From: Termitomyces sp. T153
Lineage: Eukaryota; Basidiomycota; Agaricomycetes; Agaricales; Lyophyllaceae
Assembly (NCBI GenBank): GCA_018296165.2
Contig: JACKQL020000062.1
Coordinates: forward strand, 1 to 64,000
Length of the DNA stretch: 64,000 nt
Reading direction: 5' to 3'
Both the position numbers and the translations under genes were made by a program. Below, piece by piece: positions 44,558 through 56,488 of the stretch. Position 1 is the first letter of the stretch. Every line of letters starts with the position of its first letter. Below the pieces are notes generated by a model. The model was not told the origin of the DNA. It ran no database searches and saw only the letters and a program-made list of their open reading frames with translations.

Positions 44558-45871
44558 ATGCCAGACGAATCCCAGGTAGGATAGCCAGTTACTTGTATCT
44601 GTCTCTGTAAACGTCATCTATCTCGAGACCGTCTTCACAGGCCCGCTTCGATCCGATCCCGACGACTCGATTATCCGCCACACCACTGTATGTCAAATCT
44701 TAAAGGCAGACCGTATACACTCCACGGCTCCCTTTAGAATCGAGGGATTTGAGTTTAAAGAGGTAGCCTCACCCAGTGTTTTACTGCTACCCGCCTCATT
44801 ATTATCAGATCATCCTTCTTGGAAACCTTCGTCTCCACCGGAGCAGCACTAACTATACTGATTTCCACCTCAATGATGGAACAGGAAGAATTCTTGTTCG
44901 ATTATGGCACAAAGACGTTCGTATGGATCTAGAAAATAGTTGGCTTCAGCTTGAGTGAGTTTCTCTTGTCGTCAACTTCTATGGCATTCAATTCTGAAAC
45001 AAGAGGGTTACCGTATGCTCGAGTCATCGGCGAAGTCGGCAATTGGAACAACTCAAATTATGTTACAGCTACAAAGCTTGAACTTGCCCCCAGTCCTTAC
45101 GAACCTTATCATCACATATTGCAGGCTATTCACGACACGATTGCCTACGAGAGAGGTCCCCCGAGTGGTACATACAATGGGTCTTCTATATCTAATGATC
45201 AAAACTCTCGTCAAGGGCATCATCGGGTCATATCAGGTTCTGAATCTACGGAAAGCTCACCCAACAATATCTCGAAGTTTTTTGATTTTATACCTCTCTC
45301 CCAATCTAGCCCGACTCAGACGTCGAATGCTTCGGCATCCAAGATACATGATAATGCTATGTCATCGATCTGGAAAGGCAAAGGAAAGGCCAGCTACAGG
45401 TCTGATGAGTATCCTTTACATCCAAGTCGAGATAACTACCCAATGCTTCATTCGAAACACGGCGAGGATGGCTTACTAGGAACCACCAAAATGCACTCCT
45501 TTTTCCCGTCATCTCCGCCATACTCTCATGTGTCTACTCGTTTGCAAAATCTTGACATACATAAACTGTATTCTCATTTACCGTCTCTCGACCGTGACAT
45601 CTTGGATTGCATCTCCATTATCAAAGGAGAGAATAGTAAGGGCCATTGGAAGGGCGTCGACTTGCCCACCATAGTCGCATCAGTATTATCTAGCCGGACC
45701 GATCCCCTTACAATAGAAGAGTTCACGTTCGTCCTTGATATTGTTTTGATCGAATCGACAACTAACATTGTACATCGAATCAGGGAGTCTTTTGATAGGT
45801 TAATTGAAGAGGCTTTTATCTTCGCTTCCATTGACGATGATCATTATGACATCACTCTTTCTCCAGCATAA
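44558..45871 (+). CDS. Second RPA2-like OB-fold/winged-helix protein (RPA2 paralogue or Stn1-like)
   Basis: Exons 44558-44575, 44641-44687, 44738-44762, 44809-44954 and 45004-45871 join in frame to 367 residues. The N-terminal part is an OB fold (IILLGNLRLHRSSTNY, NDGTGRILVRLWHKD, LPYARVIGEVGNWNN) that can be laid over Rfa2 step by step, including the DDGSGRIEARQW-like strand. A long Ser-rich linker (about 120 residues) follows, then a winged helix beginning LPSLDRDILDCISI, again like Rfa2. It has the same domain order as its divergent neighbour but is about 100 residues longer. Stn1 of the telomere CST complex also has an OB fold plus winged helices, so function cannot be fixed without a tree. 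Confidence 0.82.
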
Positions 45872-46044
45872 TGCAGCTCCTCTTGATTTTGAAGTATGTA
45901 GATATCATGACATGAAACATAGGAACCTATATCCCTGGATTCCTGATCTTAAATGTGTTGACCTTCAAAGGCTGACAGAATAAGACACAATACTGAGTAG
46001 ATTCGAAGTTCAGAAGACGGTGATGTGAACTTCGTTGTGTCGTA

Positions 46045-46711
46045 CTGTCGGTGACTCAGGTATGAAAAATGACCTAGATATGAAACGGCGCAGGTAAAGG
46101 GCTCCTACTTGTTGCGATTCTCCTCCAATTCTTTTGTAGATTATTTTCATCAATGCCAGAAATATCATACATAGATCCCTCAACTCAGATCCTATGTACG
46201 TGAGGCCAAAAAAAAGTAGCAAAAATCAAACTTGTGAGGATGGTCGAATTTTGCTATTTCATCTACTTTCATCTGTGTATTGTCAGTGTGTTATAGGTCT
46301 AATTTTTCTCGAAGTTGTCATGTAAGTGAAAGTACATGATATCTACTGATCTGGCTGAATTTGAACATGTTTAATGCGTATAAGAGGGAGAAAGCAAGCT
46401 TCGAACGACAGAGAAACGAATTAGCGTGACAAATATTCAAACTCAGATCGGCATCCCCACACTGGACTCTTTACAAACCGTGACGCGGAGTCCTAAAGTT
46501 TGGCAGGGTGACCTACCCGTCACGTTTCATTTCACGTTCAAAATTGGAATGTCTCTGGCATCCTTCCTCGAATGAGAAAAAAATACAAAACTTGGCACAC
46601 TCACACTCTGTATACTAGAGATGTAAATTCTTTATTTTCTAAGGAATCCGTAGGATATTGATGGAAGCCGAAGTCATCCGAAAACTCGTTTCATATCTGG
46701 GTCACCGACAG
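46045..46711 (+). mobile_element. MITE-like inverted-repeat element, family A
   Basis: A 667-base element with ends CTGTCGGTGAC (46045-46055) and GTCACCGACAG (46701-46711), perfect inverted repeats of 11 bases. After a gap, each inner side continues with AGATATGAAACG (left, about 46075) matched by CGTTTCATATCT (right, about 46687). Both ends are flanked by TA, as a two-base target duplication. No transposase frame exists, so it is non-autonomous. The interior matches the truncated copy at 27941-28460. TA duplication would suit a Tc1/mariner-like or related enzyme, but that is inference. Confidence 0.8.
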
Positions 46712-46746
46712 TAAGTGCTGACGTACAGTACAACAAGTTCGAACGT

Positions 46747-46967
46747 AATTCACAGTCCGCCGTTGGCCGATAACGGAGTCAATCGATCGCTTAGCGGTCC
46801 CAAATATGAACAGTCTTAAATAAAGTAGGTGAATTATATAACAAGAGTAGAGACAGTTGGATGAAGAGCCCAACACACTGTTTGGACCGCGTTGAGGCCT
46901 GCGGCCAGTAGCTACCTTCCGGTGATGGTTCCTTCCGGCATACTCGGCCAACAACGGACTGTGAATT
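46747..46967. mobile_element. Short MITE-like inverted-repeat element, family B
   Basis: A 221-base element lying just 35 bases right of family A. The left end 46747-46770 and the reverse complement of the right end 46944-46967 match at 22 of 24 positions; the core is CACAGTCCG then GTTGGCCGA. Both ends include AATT, which may be part of the repeat or a four-base target duplication. No coding capacity. It lies 71 bases upstream of the GDSL esterase start codon, so it may contribute to or disturb that promoter. Confidence 0.75.
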
Positions 46968-47038
46968 CAATCACATCCAAACTACTGTAACTTGAAGCAG
47001 CCCTACTTATTGGCTCTCTGATTCTCTTGTCTTCACCA

Positions 47039-48122
47039 ATGTCCAAAATCATCCAAGTAGCACCAAGTTGGCCAGGACTCTCGAGGCTCTCTTATATGAT
47101 GATTTTGTCTGCGTCTTCTGCTCCTCTATATGATAGGGCTGGCAGCTGATCAATCAATAATCACAGTGGCGATTCTTACAGTTCCATCGGGTTCGAGCTC
47201 GTAGGAAATGCCAGTGACTATAAGTCCACTGCTCAAGATCCTTTGGGACTTCCATTTCCTGGTCTGACCTGGAACGAAGAAGGTCTCGCCAATTGGGTTG
47301 GACATCTCCTTACGAAGTATGTTCCGCGCCCGAGTTTCATTGCTGGGAAAGACGCAACACAAGACCCAGAGTACTTGAAAAATCCTTTGCTTGTATATAA
47401 TTATGCCATTGGAGGAGACAATATTACTGGAGTACAACGTCAGATAAATCGTTTTTTTCTCAGTGTTGGCCAAAAACCAGCCTGGGCTCCCTGGACTCCT
47501 TGTAATTCTTTGTTCAGTAGGTCAGAATATTTAAAGACTAAAGTTTGCTTGTTGACGCTAAACGACCAGTTACTTGGGTGGGCATCAACGATTGCAGGTA
47601 GTGATTTTCATTCGACGTGAATCCTTTGTGGCTAAAGGGTCGTTTTCAGCCATACAAGAGAACATAAGGAAAGCATGACTCGTCTATTCAAACTTCAAGA
47701 AGAACTCTATGGAGCAGGGGCACGTAATTTCCTCTTCGTAGATGTCCCTCCTATCGACCGTAGCCCCGCTGGTAAACCCCAATTTCAGAGCACGTTATGA
47801 CACCATCAGCTAATTGTGAGTAGTTCCAAAGGGTCGCAAATCCACGGTTTATCAAGATTATAACGCTGAGCTCGAAACATCTGCTGAAGAGTTCGCCAAG
47901 CAGCACCCCGAAACCACTGTCCTGCTGCATTCTTCAGCTGCTACCTTCAACCGTTTTTTGGATTCGCCGGAGGAGCATGGATTTTCTCAGTCAGACTGCC
48001 GTAAACCTGGAGGTGCGATATGGTACGATTATCTGCATCCAACCAGCAAGGTTCACGATTATGTGGCGCGGGACTTGGGTCGATTTCTAGAGACTGTTGA
48101 AGAGGGGACTGACTTGTCATAG
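47039..48122 (+). CDS. GDSL/SGNH-family esterase (CE16-like)
   Basis: Exons 47039-47106, 47167-47516, 47570-47597, 47650-47771 and 47824-48122 join in frame to 288 residues. Block I is IFGDSYSSIGFE with the catalytic Ser; block II-type Gly is in NYAIGGDNITG; block III is TWVGINDC with the catalytic-site Asn; the last block WYDYLHPTSKVHDY carries the Asp and His of the triad. This set is that of fungal SGNH acetylesterases (carbohydrate esterase family 16), which remove acetyl groups from plant-wall sugars. No signal peptide is evident before block I (MSKIIQVAPSWPGLSRLS), so it may act inside the cell. Confidence 0.88.
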
Positions 48123-48424
48123 GTTCAAGTTGGTTATAGGTTCTGCTTGTTTTATCTTTCTTTGTATACAATTTTCAAAGGAAGGGTCTTGAAAGACTGA
48201 TCAATATCCGAGAGACTGGTTTCAAATGATCCTGTACTTGCTGCCGCCTGTCCTTAGTAACTCAAAAGTCAAGTTGAAGGGCTTCAACACGTGACTTGCG
48301 ATAAGCACCCTATGATGCATGTTGTAGCTTCATGGCTAAGTATCTTGTAAGTGAACCCATGTTCCAGCCGTCGTCGTAATCAGAAACGATCTTTTATTTT
48401 TTTGAATTGTTCACGTTACTGTCG
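48123..48424. other. Spacer, nothing recognised
   Basis: This 302-base stretch between the esterase stop and the ATG2 start contains no credible frame, repeat or RNA gene. It holds the esterase 3' end and the ATG2 promoter. Confidence 0.5.
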
Positions 48425-51400
48425 ATGTCTTCATGGTTCTCTTCATGGCTTCCTGCTTTGCCCTCTCTCAATATCTCACTCCCCTCAAGTCTTCAAGGCC
48501 GATTTATCTCATTTGTGTTAAAGAAGTCCCTGGGGCAGTTTCTGAAGCCCGGACAGCTTGATTTTCATCAGATAGATTCAAAGATAAGTTCAGGGTTCGT
48601 CCAGATTAATGACCTCCAACTGGACGATCAAGTGCGTGTTAGTCAAGATTATTCGAAGTTCATATGCTGAATTCTAGCAATTCTTAGGCGATTAATGCTT
48701 TAATATCAGACCTTCCTGTGTCTCTGGAGGTTGGATCGATTTCATCCGTGATTGCTCGAATCCCTTGGCCGAATCCTCTGTCATCGACCCTCGGGTTTTC
48801 GATCGATTCACTTCACCTCACTTTCGTCGTTCGCCTTCCCTCTCACTGTGATGACAGACCTCTGAATCTTGCAGATTCTGTGGTTTCTATAGCAGAGTCT
48901 TTTGTTCACGATGAGCTATCTCCTCAGGAAGAAGCTGCACTATGGGGATCTCTCCACCCTGACGCAGCACCTACACAATCTGAGAATGACCTCAACGTTC
49001 CAGGTGGAATTTCAGCTGATCCATTTCTGTCTAACCCAGATGAAACCATGTTTCCAGATTTGGATCCTGCTGGTGTCTCCATTTTTGCAACGCTCATCGA
49101 GCGTTTGCTGGCGAGATTCGAATTCGACGTCACCAATACGATAGTCACCTTTGTGCACCCTGAGAACATGGCTATCACTGCATCTATCTCTGATATTCGA
49201 TATCATACGAGCGGCGTTCCGGGGCTTCCTCCTGATACAGTACACTTTCAGGGCCAGCAACGCACAATATCAGTCTCCGGATTGACCTTCTCTACACGTA
49301 ATCTTCGCTCTCCGGGATTATCTACGCCGACAGGGCACTCTCCCTCATCAAGCATCCCCCAGCACCACTCGCTTGATAGTCCCCAACCAGTTTCTCCATC
49401 TTCTTCCTCATCATCCATGGATGAAGAAGCACAATTTGCTATGTCACAATCTTTGGCCTTTTTGCCGCCTAGGCAATCTTCACCTAGCTACTCAGCTGCC
49501 AGTAGCATGTACCAAAGCGCCATCTCCACTGCCACGACTTACATGGAGAGAGTGGTTGATCTGTCAGCGGAACAAAGTTGGAGCAAGACTCCTTCCCCTG
49601 TCGCTCAGCCGGTAGATTCACCTGAAATATCCCTACTTCCTCACAACTACTCATTTGATCAGAGTGCAGAGGAGATATTGGTGTCTTTTGGTACATCCCC
49701 ACTTCTTTTCTATATCAACACACCTTCACCAGTGTCTTCTGGAGAAGAGGGACCGAAGGTCCCAAGACAAGAGCAATCGAGTCGAGAGGAAGGATTACAA
49801 ATGACGATGACACTCGGAGTAGTTGCCTGTGCGCTTCAGGCTTGGCAAATCCGCGGTCTGCTTGATCTGGTTCGCGATCTTCCATCCCACTCTGACGAAA
49901 ATAGTCCAGAAGTTCGTCCTCATAAGCCCTCTTTTGATTACAAGCTGGTCTTGAACCTTCGAGGCCTCGTAATTTTGCTGCCTCTTCCCTCGTCACACAT
50001 GAAGACCGTCAATATACCTTCGTTGACTGATTTCTTCAAGTGGCCTTTAGTACCCCCTGCTCTACCGCACAGCTATGTTCGCCTATACATTGAAACAGTC
50101 TCGGCATCATTATCTTCTATGTCTGGTCCAGCCGACTTGTCCCTATCAAAAGAAACCAAGCCGAGTTTGCCGACAGCCAACGGAGTAACATACAGTAATA
50201 CATGTACAATTGGAGATCTTTCTCTTTTCTACGTTTACGGGTCTCCCAGTATTGTTCCGTCGCGCGATCTAATTCTCTCGCCACTTTTGATTACGGACCC
50301 CGATCTTGCGAACCAATATGAATTGTACCATCGACACCCCTCAAAAGACAGTGTTGATCTCAATCTTCCCACTTTCGGGCTCGCAAATTGGACAGCTGAG
50401 GACCAATTCTCGAACGGCTTGAAGTTGTCATTGTGGCGTACTAAATCTCCTCGGAGACGAAACATCACGCAACAAAATGATGCTGCTGCCACCTTGCCCT
50501 CTGCACTTACACTTCATGTAAGGCACAGAATAGCTTTGTCTGGAGACGAACATCCATTATTAAATGAGATTGAAGTCCAAGTTGTACCTCTTCATATCTT
50601 CCTAGATCTCGGAACAGTCCTTCATGGAGATGAATTCTCAATATTCCTGGCTGATTCATTTGGAAAAGCCTCAGTCGAAATGCCGTCGAATCAAGCCTCC
50701 GAAAGCGATGACTCCAGTAATAGTAACGGCGTAAATACACCTCCGGCTTCCAGTAAATCTTGGGATACCCAGCAGAGGGGGAGGGAGGGAGAGAGAATCA
50801 GATTGGAGAAGTTAGTTCTCAACGATTTGGATCCTGACTTTGGTCATGCCCTCAAAAGAGTCCCGTCAATGTCAACAAAGCGACGGTTGAGAAAGGTGAA
50901 CTATAATTCAGTTGCTTCCTTAACACAGCTGAATGATCTTAGAGCAATAAAGTACTTGATCCGACCGCGAAGATTTCAGTCATATTCAGTTTGATACGCA
51001 TTCAAATACGATGCCCATCTCCCCCTGGTTGTTCTCCGCGTTCTGGAGCCTTATTGGTTGATTTCCACAATGTCAGACTTTGTTCATCACCTGAGCCGTC
51101 GAAGAAGAGTGCCAGGTTCGTTGATGATTCAGCACAGACGAACGAAAGATCTGCAGGTTCCAACGAGGCATTTCTCATGGGCGCTAGCTTCGAGCGAATG
51201 ATCGTTGCGTATTGCCCTGCCTCTGAATCAAATGCCAAAACATTATTATCCGTAGGATCCCTCACGTCCAGTTCTGACGATGTACCTAAGATTACATCGT
51301 CTCCACTCCTTCCGCGGATTGTTGTTACACAATTATTTCCATCTTCTATCGAACGATCACGTGCTATCGTTATTAGCATTGATATACCTTCCGTCGCTGC

Positions 51401-54400
51401 AGACATCACCAAACCCTTGATAGATGGCCTCCAGTACTGGGCTGATGATGTGGCGCAGTTATTTGACAGACCGGGATCCGAAGATCGACTCATCGAGAGG
51501 ACCGAAAGCCGTGATACGGGTTCGATAGGCAGCTGTTATTTCGCCAAGTCTAGGAACGAGAGAGGAAGTGCATGGAGTGCAGGCTCAGAACCTTCTCAAC
51601 CAGAAACTGTGGTCAAATTGAATGTATTGGAAGGTAGGTTAATCGTTCGCATGGAGTAAGTCATATTGATCAGTGTGGGCAGCTTTTATCCGAATTATGC
51701 TGCCTCGTTCCGAAACAGCGGATGCTCGCCCGTTCATCATCTATTCTTCGGATATTGATCTTATGATAGAACCCAAGCCCAAAGGAAAGGTAAATTCGTT
51801 GGTCATTTTCCTTTGTAATACAATCAAAGCGATTTATCAGAACGAAATGGTCCTCACGCTTGATGTGATGGATGTGACTATCAGAGACATGCTAACGTCT
51901 GCATATAGTCGAACGTATCTTTCCCTCACGTCTCCTCGGAGTCTGGTACGTTGATGACCTTCCTTGGTCGAGCTCATTTCACAACCGTTTCATCAGACTT
52001 TAATTCCAAATCCCATGGTCAAGCTTAGCTTTACTTCCCTGATCCTTCCAGGAACTGCTGCCAAAGAATCCTGCCTCAAGCTGACTCTATCGAGCTTTAC
52101 GTTCGCCCTCTTTTCCGATTTAGCGTGGATCAAGGATTTAAGTTCGTTTGTGCAGTCACCACCTGGGGTCAGTATGCCGTCTTATCGGTATTCTCTATAT
52201 TAACCGTCCCTTACTTAGACCTTTGAATCTGTTATTCCTAGTGAAAGAACCCGTATATCTCTCAGGATCCTTGACGGAGCGATTCGGATGTTCGCTCCTA
52301 ACCACATAGGTGCCGTGGTTGTCTACGTTGAAGATCTGGAATTTGCAACAGATGTCATCGGAGAGTCTCCGGATTCTTCAGTCCGCCTTTCTATACCTGC
52401 TCTAGCTTTGCTTGCTGTCGATGATATTTCTCATGAGATTGCCATCGATGGTACAACTTTACAACGCGGAACTACTCTATGGAAGGTTAGTTATCTTCTC
52501 GACCCGTTTTTTGAAGGACTCTTGACTTTCGTAGGCCGCTGGATTTGCTCTAATCGCCGAGATCGAGGATCTTTCTATGGTCGTAATACAGACCACAGCT
52601 CATCCAACCACTAGCGTAAGTGGACCGATCTGTAGCCTGTAAGGACATAGAGCAACTCAATAATATGGCTGCACTTCCAGATATCGATAGATCGATCACG
52701 TCTGCAAATGCACCTCGCTGCAGATTCATTGACCGCTGTGTCTGCATTCATGGACGATTTTGGATCTGTCTTTCTACCCTTTTCGGAGGAGAGGTGATTA
52801 GAAATCCATTCTCTTATTTTGCATGTTCACTTTTGGTAAATAGTCACCTAAAAGATCATCGAGGACCTACTTTGGTTTTGAAGGGACATGCAGAGAATTC
52901 GGGGCTTATGGGTGCGCTTACAAACTTTGCACACTTTTCATGTCATTAATCTCTCACCTGCCTCATGTAGGTTCTATAGATGATCTCGCCTTCAAGAAAA
53001 TTCCAGAAGTAGGCCCCGCCCCTGACATGATATACGATGATCTTCCCACAAATATGGATTACCTAGACGAATCTTTTGGAGCAGCGGCTGGATTGCGTGA
53101 ACTCAGAGATGATGATTTGGATGAATTCGACGACGGAGGGCCACAAACTGAATTCTCAGATAACACACCAAGTGGAGTAGGTGTTGTATCCCGGGTAGGA
53201 GGCGAGACGATAAAAATACTCCGCCCCGAAGGAATCAAGGTGACAGAGAATTATTTTGAGACTGTACCTCCTCAAACTACAGATGATAAGTATGCGATAA
53301 AATTTTCTTTTTCATCCTGCCTAGTTCTCAAGTTTTTTGATGTAGTTATGGAGAAACCACATTCCAATTACATGTCAAGAACAGCGACATCACATTACTC
53401 TTGTACGATGGATACGATTGGCTCAAGACCAGAAAAACCATTGAAGAAGAAGTTAAAGAGATGCGACGGCGTCTGGCGAAAATCAGACAACTCGTAGCAA
53501 GTGGACAGGTCCAGGACCATAGTGGGGACGACACGGGCGCTCTTTTGTTCAATTCAATCTACATTGGACTGGATCCTGATGTTGATGGTTTTGAGCCCAG
53601 TGCGATCATTGCCGCCATTGACGAAGAGTTGAAAGAGGACGTAGAGACTGGAAGCCAGAGTTCCTGGCAGTCGCTGAAGTCTCCCGTACCCGGAAAGGCA
53701 CGAACTCAGTCGATTCGTGTTCATGGAAAACGCTTGACGCGCTCTCGCGGTCCAAGCATGGAATTTCGCTTCTTGGGTCTTGAAGCGTCAGTGGATCATT
53801 ACGTACCAGATTCCATACTACTCTCCAGGACGTTTGTCACAGCTCGGGACGTAGAAATCCTCGATCACATAAAAACATCGACTTGGAAGAAGTTTCTAAC
53901 AGATTTACGCTCGGATTCGCGGGGTAACGTCCGTGAAACAGATTCCAATATGGTGCGATTTGAGCTACTTACAGTCCGACCTGTTCCTGGTCACTCCGCG
54001 ACAGAGGCTAGGTTACGTGTGGGTACATATTCCAATCCGAAAGTGGAACCTAATCAGTAGATTGTTCAGGCAAAAATCCTTCCTCTCCGATTATATGTCG
54101 ATCAAGATGCTGTCGATTTCTTAAAGAGTTTCTTCAGCTTCAAAGATCCCCATGCTACACCAACACCGGATTCTGGTGAAGAACTTTACTTCCGTAAGTG
54201 AGAATTCCCTCAAAATAACAGTCTTCCATCTAAGTCTACAGAATCGGCTGAGGTATTTCCAATCGACTTGAAACTCGACTACAAACCTCGTCGTGTTGAT
54301 TATCGAGCCTTGCGGGAAGGCAGGACGATCGAGTTGATGAATTTCTTCCACTTTGATGGGGCTGAGATGACACTGCGACATATCACTCTGGCTGGGGTGA

Positions 54401-55215
54401 GTGATGAATTTTAATGATATAATCTAGTCTGATCTTATGCTTCTCTTCTTTAAGATCACAGGGTGGGGCACCCTTGGTCAACTGCTTAATGATCTTTGGA
54501 CACCTGATGTCAAAGCTACACAGCTCGTCGAGGTTATATCTGGCGTTGCACCGATTCGTTCGGCTGTCAATGTAGGATCTGGTGTAGCTGACCTAGTGCT
54601 TCTCCCAATTGCACAGTATAAGAAGGATGGGCGCATTGTCCGCGGCGTTCAGAAGGGCGCCACGGCATTCGTTAAATCGACTGCAATGGAGGCGATCAAA
54701 TTAGGTGCCCACCTTGCCACAGGTACCCAGGTTATTCTTGAGCAAGCTGAAGGGGTTCTTGGTGGTCATTTCAGTCACTCCGTTACTGCTGAAACAGTTT
54801 CCATTGGCACAGATGATTCCACGCAAATGGAAAACGAAGACAACGACAATCCAGTTGACACGATATCTAAATACGCTCAGCAGCCCGCCGATCTCAAGGA
54901 AGGTGTGCAGTCGGCGTACAAGAGCCTACGGCGAAACTTTCACTCAGCAGCACAAACGATTCTCGCTGTACCTATGGAGATTTACGAACGTTCAGGAAGC
55001 GAGGTAATTTACTCTAGTTCCCAGCTCGAAAAAAATCATTGCTAACGTGCCCGTCCAAGGGGCCTGTACGATCCGTTATTCGCGCTGTTCCCATTGCAGT
55101 GCTAAAACCCATGATTGGAGCGAGTGAGGCGGTCAGTAAGACACTTTTAGGCTTGCATAATTCTCTAGATCCAGATGTTCGCCACGAAAATGAGGCAAAG
55201 TACAAACATCGTTGA
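48425..55215 (+). CDS. ATG2: Autophagy-related lipid transfer protein Atg2
   Basis: Rod-shaped bridge protein that moves phospholipids from the ER to the growing autophagosome membrane, working with Atg9 and Atg18. The start at 48425 ([20 protein letters not shown]) opens a chorein-type N-terminus ([35 protein letters not shown]), the lipid-entry end. Long middle exons carry Ser-rich loops ([18 protein letters not shown]). The C-terminal ATG2 domain is clear: [57 protein letters not shown]. About 2,000 residues in roughly fifteen exons; the end is NEAKYKHR. One inferred intron near 50952-50989 is only about 38 nt. No break in the frame was seen beyond ordinary introns. Confidence 0.93.
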
Positions 55216-55370
55216 GATCTAATCTATATCTCTCTCGCTCCTACAGACTACATATTGTATTTGTATTATACATACACAGAGCATAAACGCATCTTTTCAA
55301 CATGACGGTATTCGAACTCAGATTCTATGCAAGATTTACAGCGTAATCCAAACTTTCAAAGTACGAAGAA

Positions 55371-56160
55371 TCAATCGATGTCCATGCCCATTGAACGACC
55401 TTCCCCTGGTACCAGAGCACTCCGTGATTTTGTAAGGATCTTGATTTTTCCGTGCACCGTGGAAGACGTAGGTGGTTCGATGACCATGGGCTCGTGTAGC
55501 TTTGTAGATGCCTTGACAGCTTCCAGCGATTTCTTCCGATGATTCCTTTGTTTTTCCCGACTGAGTGCCATCCTGCAGCGAATGAGCAGAAGAACTGTGT
55601 TGAAGGTTCTTTACATACCTGTTCTTGAAGAACGCGCGTTCTCTGCGACTTTTAATTTCTCCCACTCGCTTCATTGCCTTAATCGTAGCTTGCATGAGGT
55701 CGCGATCGTAACGAACAGGCACATTCCTCCGTTTTTCAAATTCGATTGTCGAATCCTGAGGGCAAGTCGGTCAAAATCTTTCAAAATTAAAAGAGGCTCA
55801 CAATGGTCATTTCTTTCCCTGCCGCTTTTCTGAAAGCCTTGGTCCACCGCACCTTGCGAGGGTTTCGTTTCATTCTAGAAAAAAGCATCCGATCATTACT
55901 ACAAAAGGACCCCCTACGCACGAGGACATACTTGAAATTTTTATGACATCTTCAGCAGAGAGACATTAGCATCGGTGTCGAGGACACGTGCCATGAATGG
56001 CCTACTTGGAAGTACAAAATCTAAAGACCTTTGCATCATTTCTAACGAAAGCAGTGCCTGAACGAGTTTTCAAGTCGACGAAAATAAAACATAGATGGGA
56101 TAGCATACCGTGACCGGGGTACACGTTTGTGGAACAAAAGTAACACTTTTCAATGCGCAT
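55371..56160 (-). CDS. RLP24: Ribosome biogenesis protein Rlp24
   Basis: Placeholder for ribosomal protein eL24 on nuclear pre-60S particles; it recruits the AAA-ATPase Drg1 in the cytoplasm. About five exons on the minus strand, the first being 56109-56160 ([18 protein letters not shown]). The zinc finger is completed by FRFC and [17 protein letters not shown], joined through two short introns. Then come [20 protein letters not shown] and [10 protein letters not shown], as in the family. The last exon adds the C-terminal extension absent from eL24 ([18 protein letters not shown] ... SMGMDID), so this is Rlp24 and not the ribosomal protein. The stop is at 55371, 155 bases from the ATG2 stop. 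Confidence 0.92.
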
Positions 56161-56488
56161 GAGTGGAAATGGATACTGAAGCCGAGAGCCTCAATCAAGG
56201 TGGTTGTCTGCCAACAAATTTTGGTCATTTCATAATAATTTATTCATCGTGAGAATTTTACTATTGCAATTGCGCACACTCAGACTGTACATCCGAGTCA
56301 ACTCCTTCCTCTGTCAAGCTGATAACGAATTGCTGACTTTTCAGAATTTTAAATGAATCTCCACCAGCACAACAGCCTTCGTCTGAGAGGCACGTTGTAC
56401 GGTTCTCGATGCTACGGTTTAATTACAACAAGGTTGGTGATATGTATTTCTGCCTGTGTATCTATCTGATCCCACCGTTTACAGCCGT
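56161..56488. other. Spacer, nothing recognised
   Basis: This 328-base AT-rich stretch lies between the RLP24 start and the monooxygenase stop. It should contain the RLP24 promoter and the monooxygenase 3' end. No coding frame or repeat could be supported. Confidence 0.5.
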
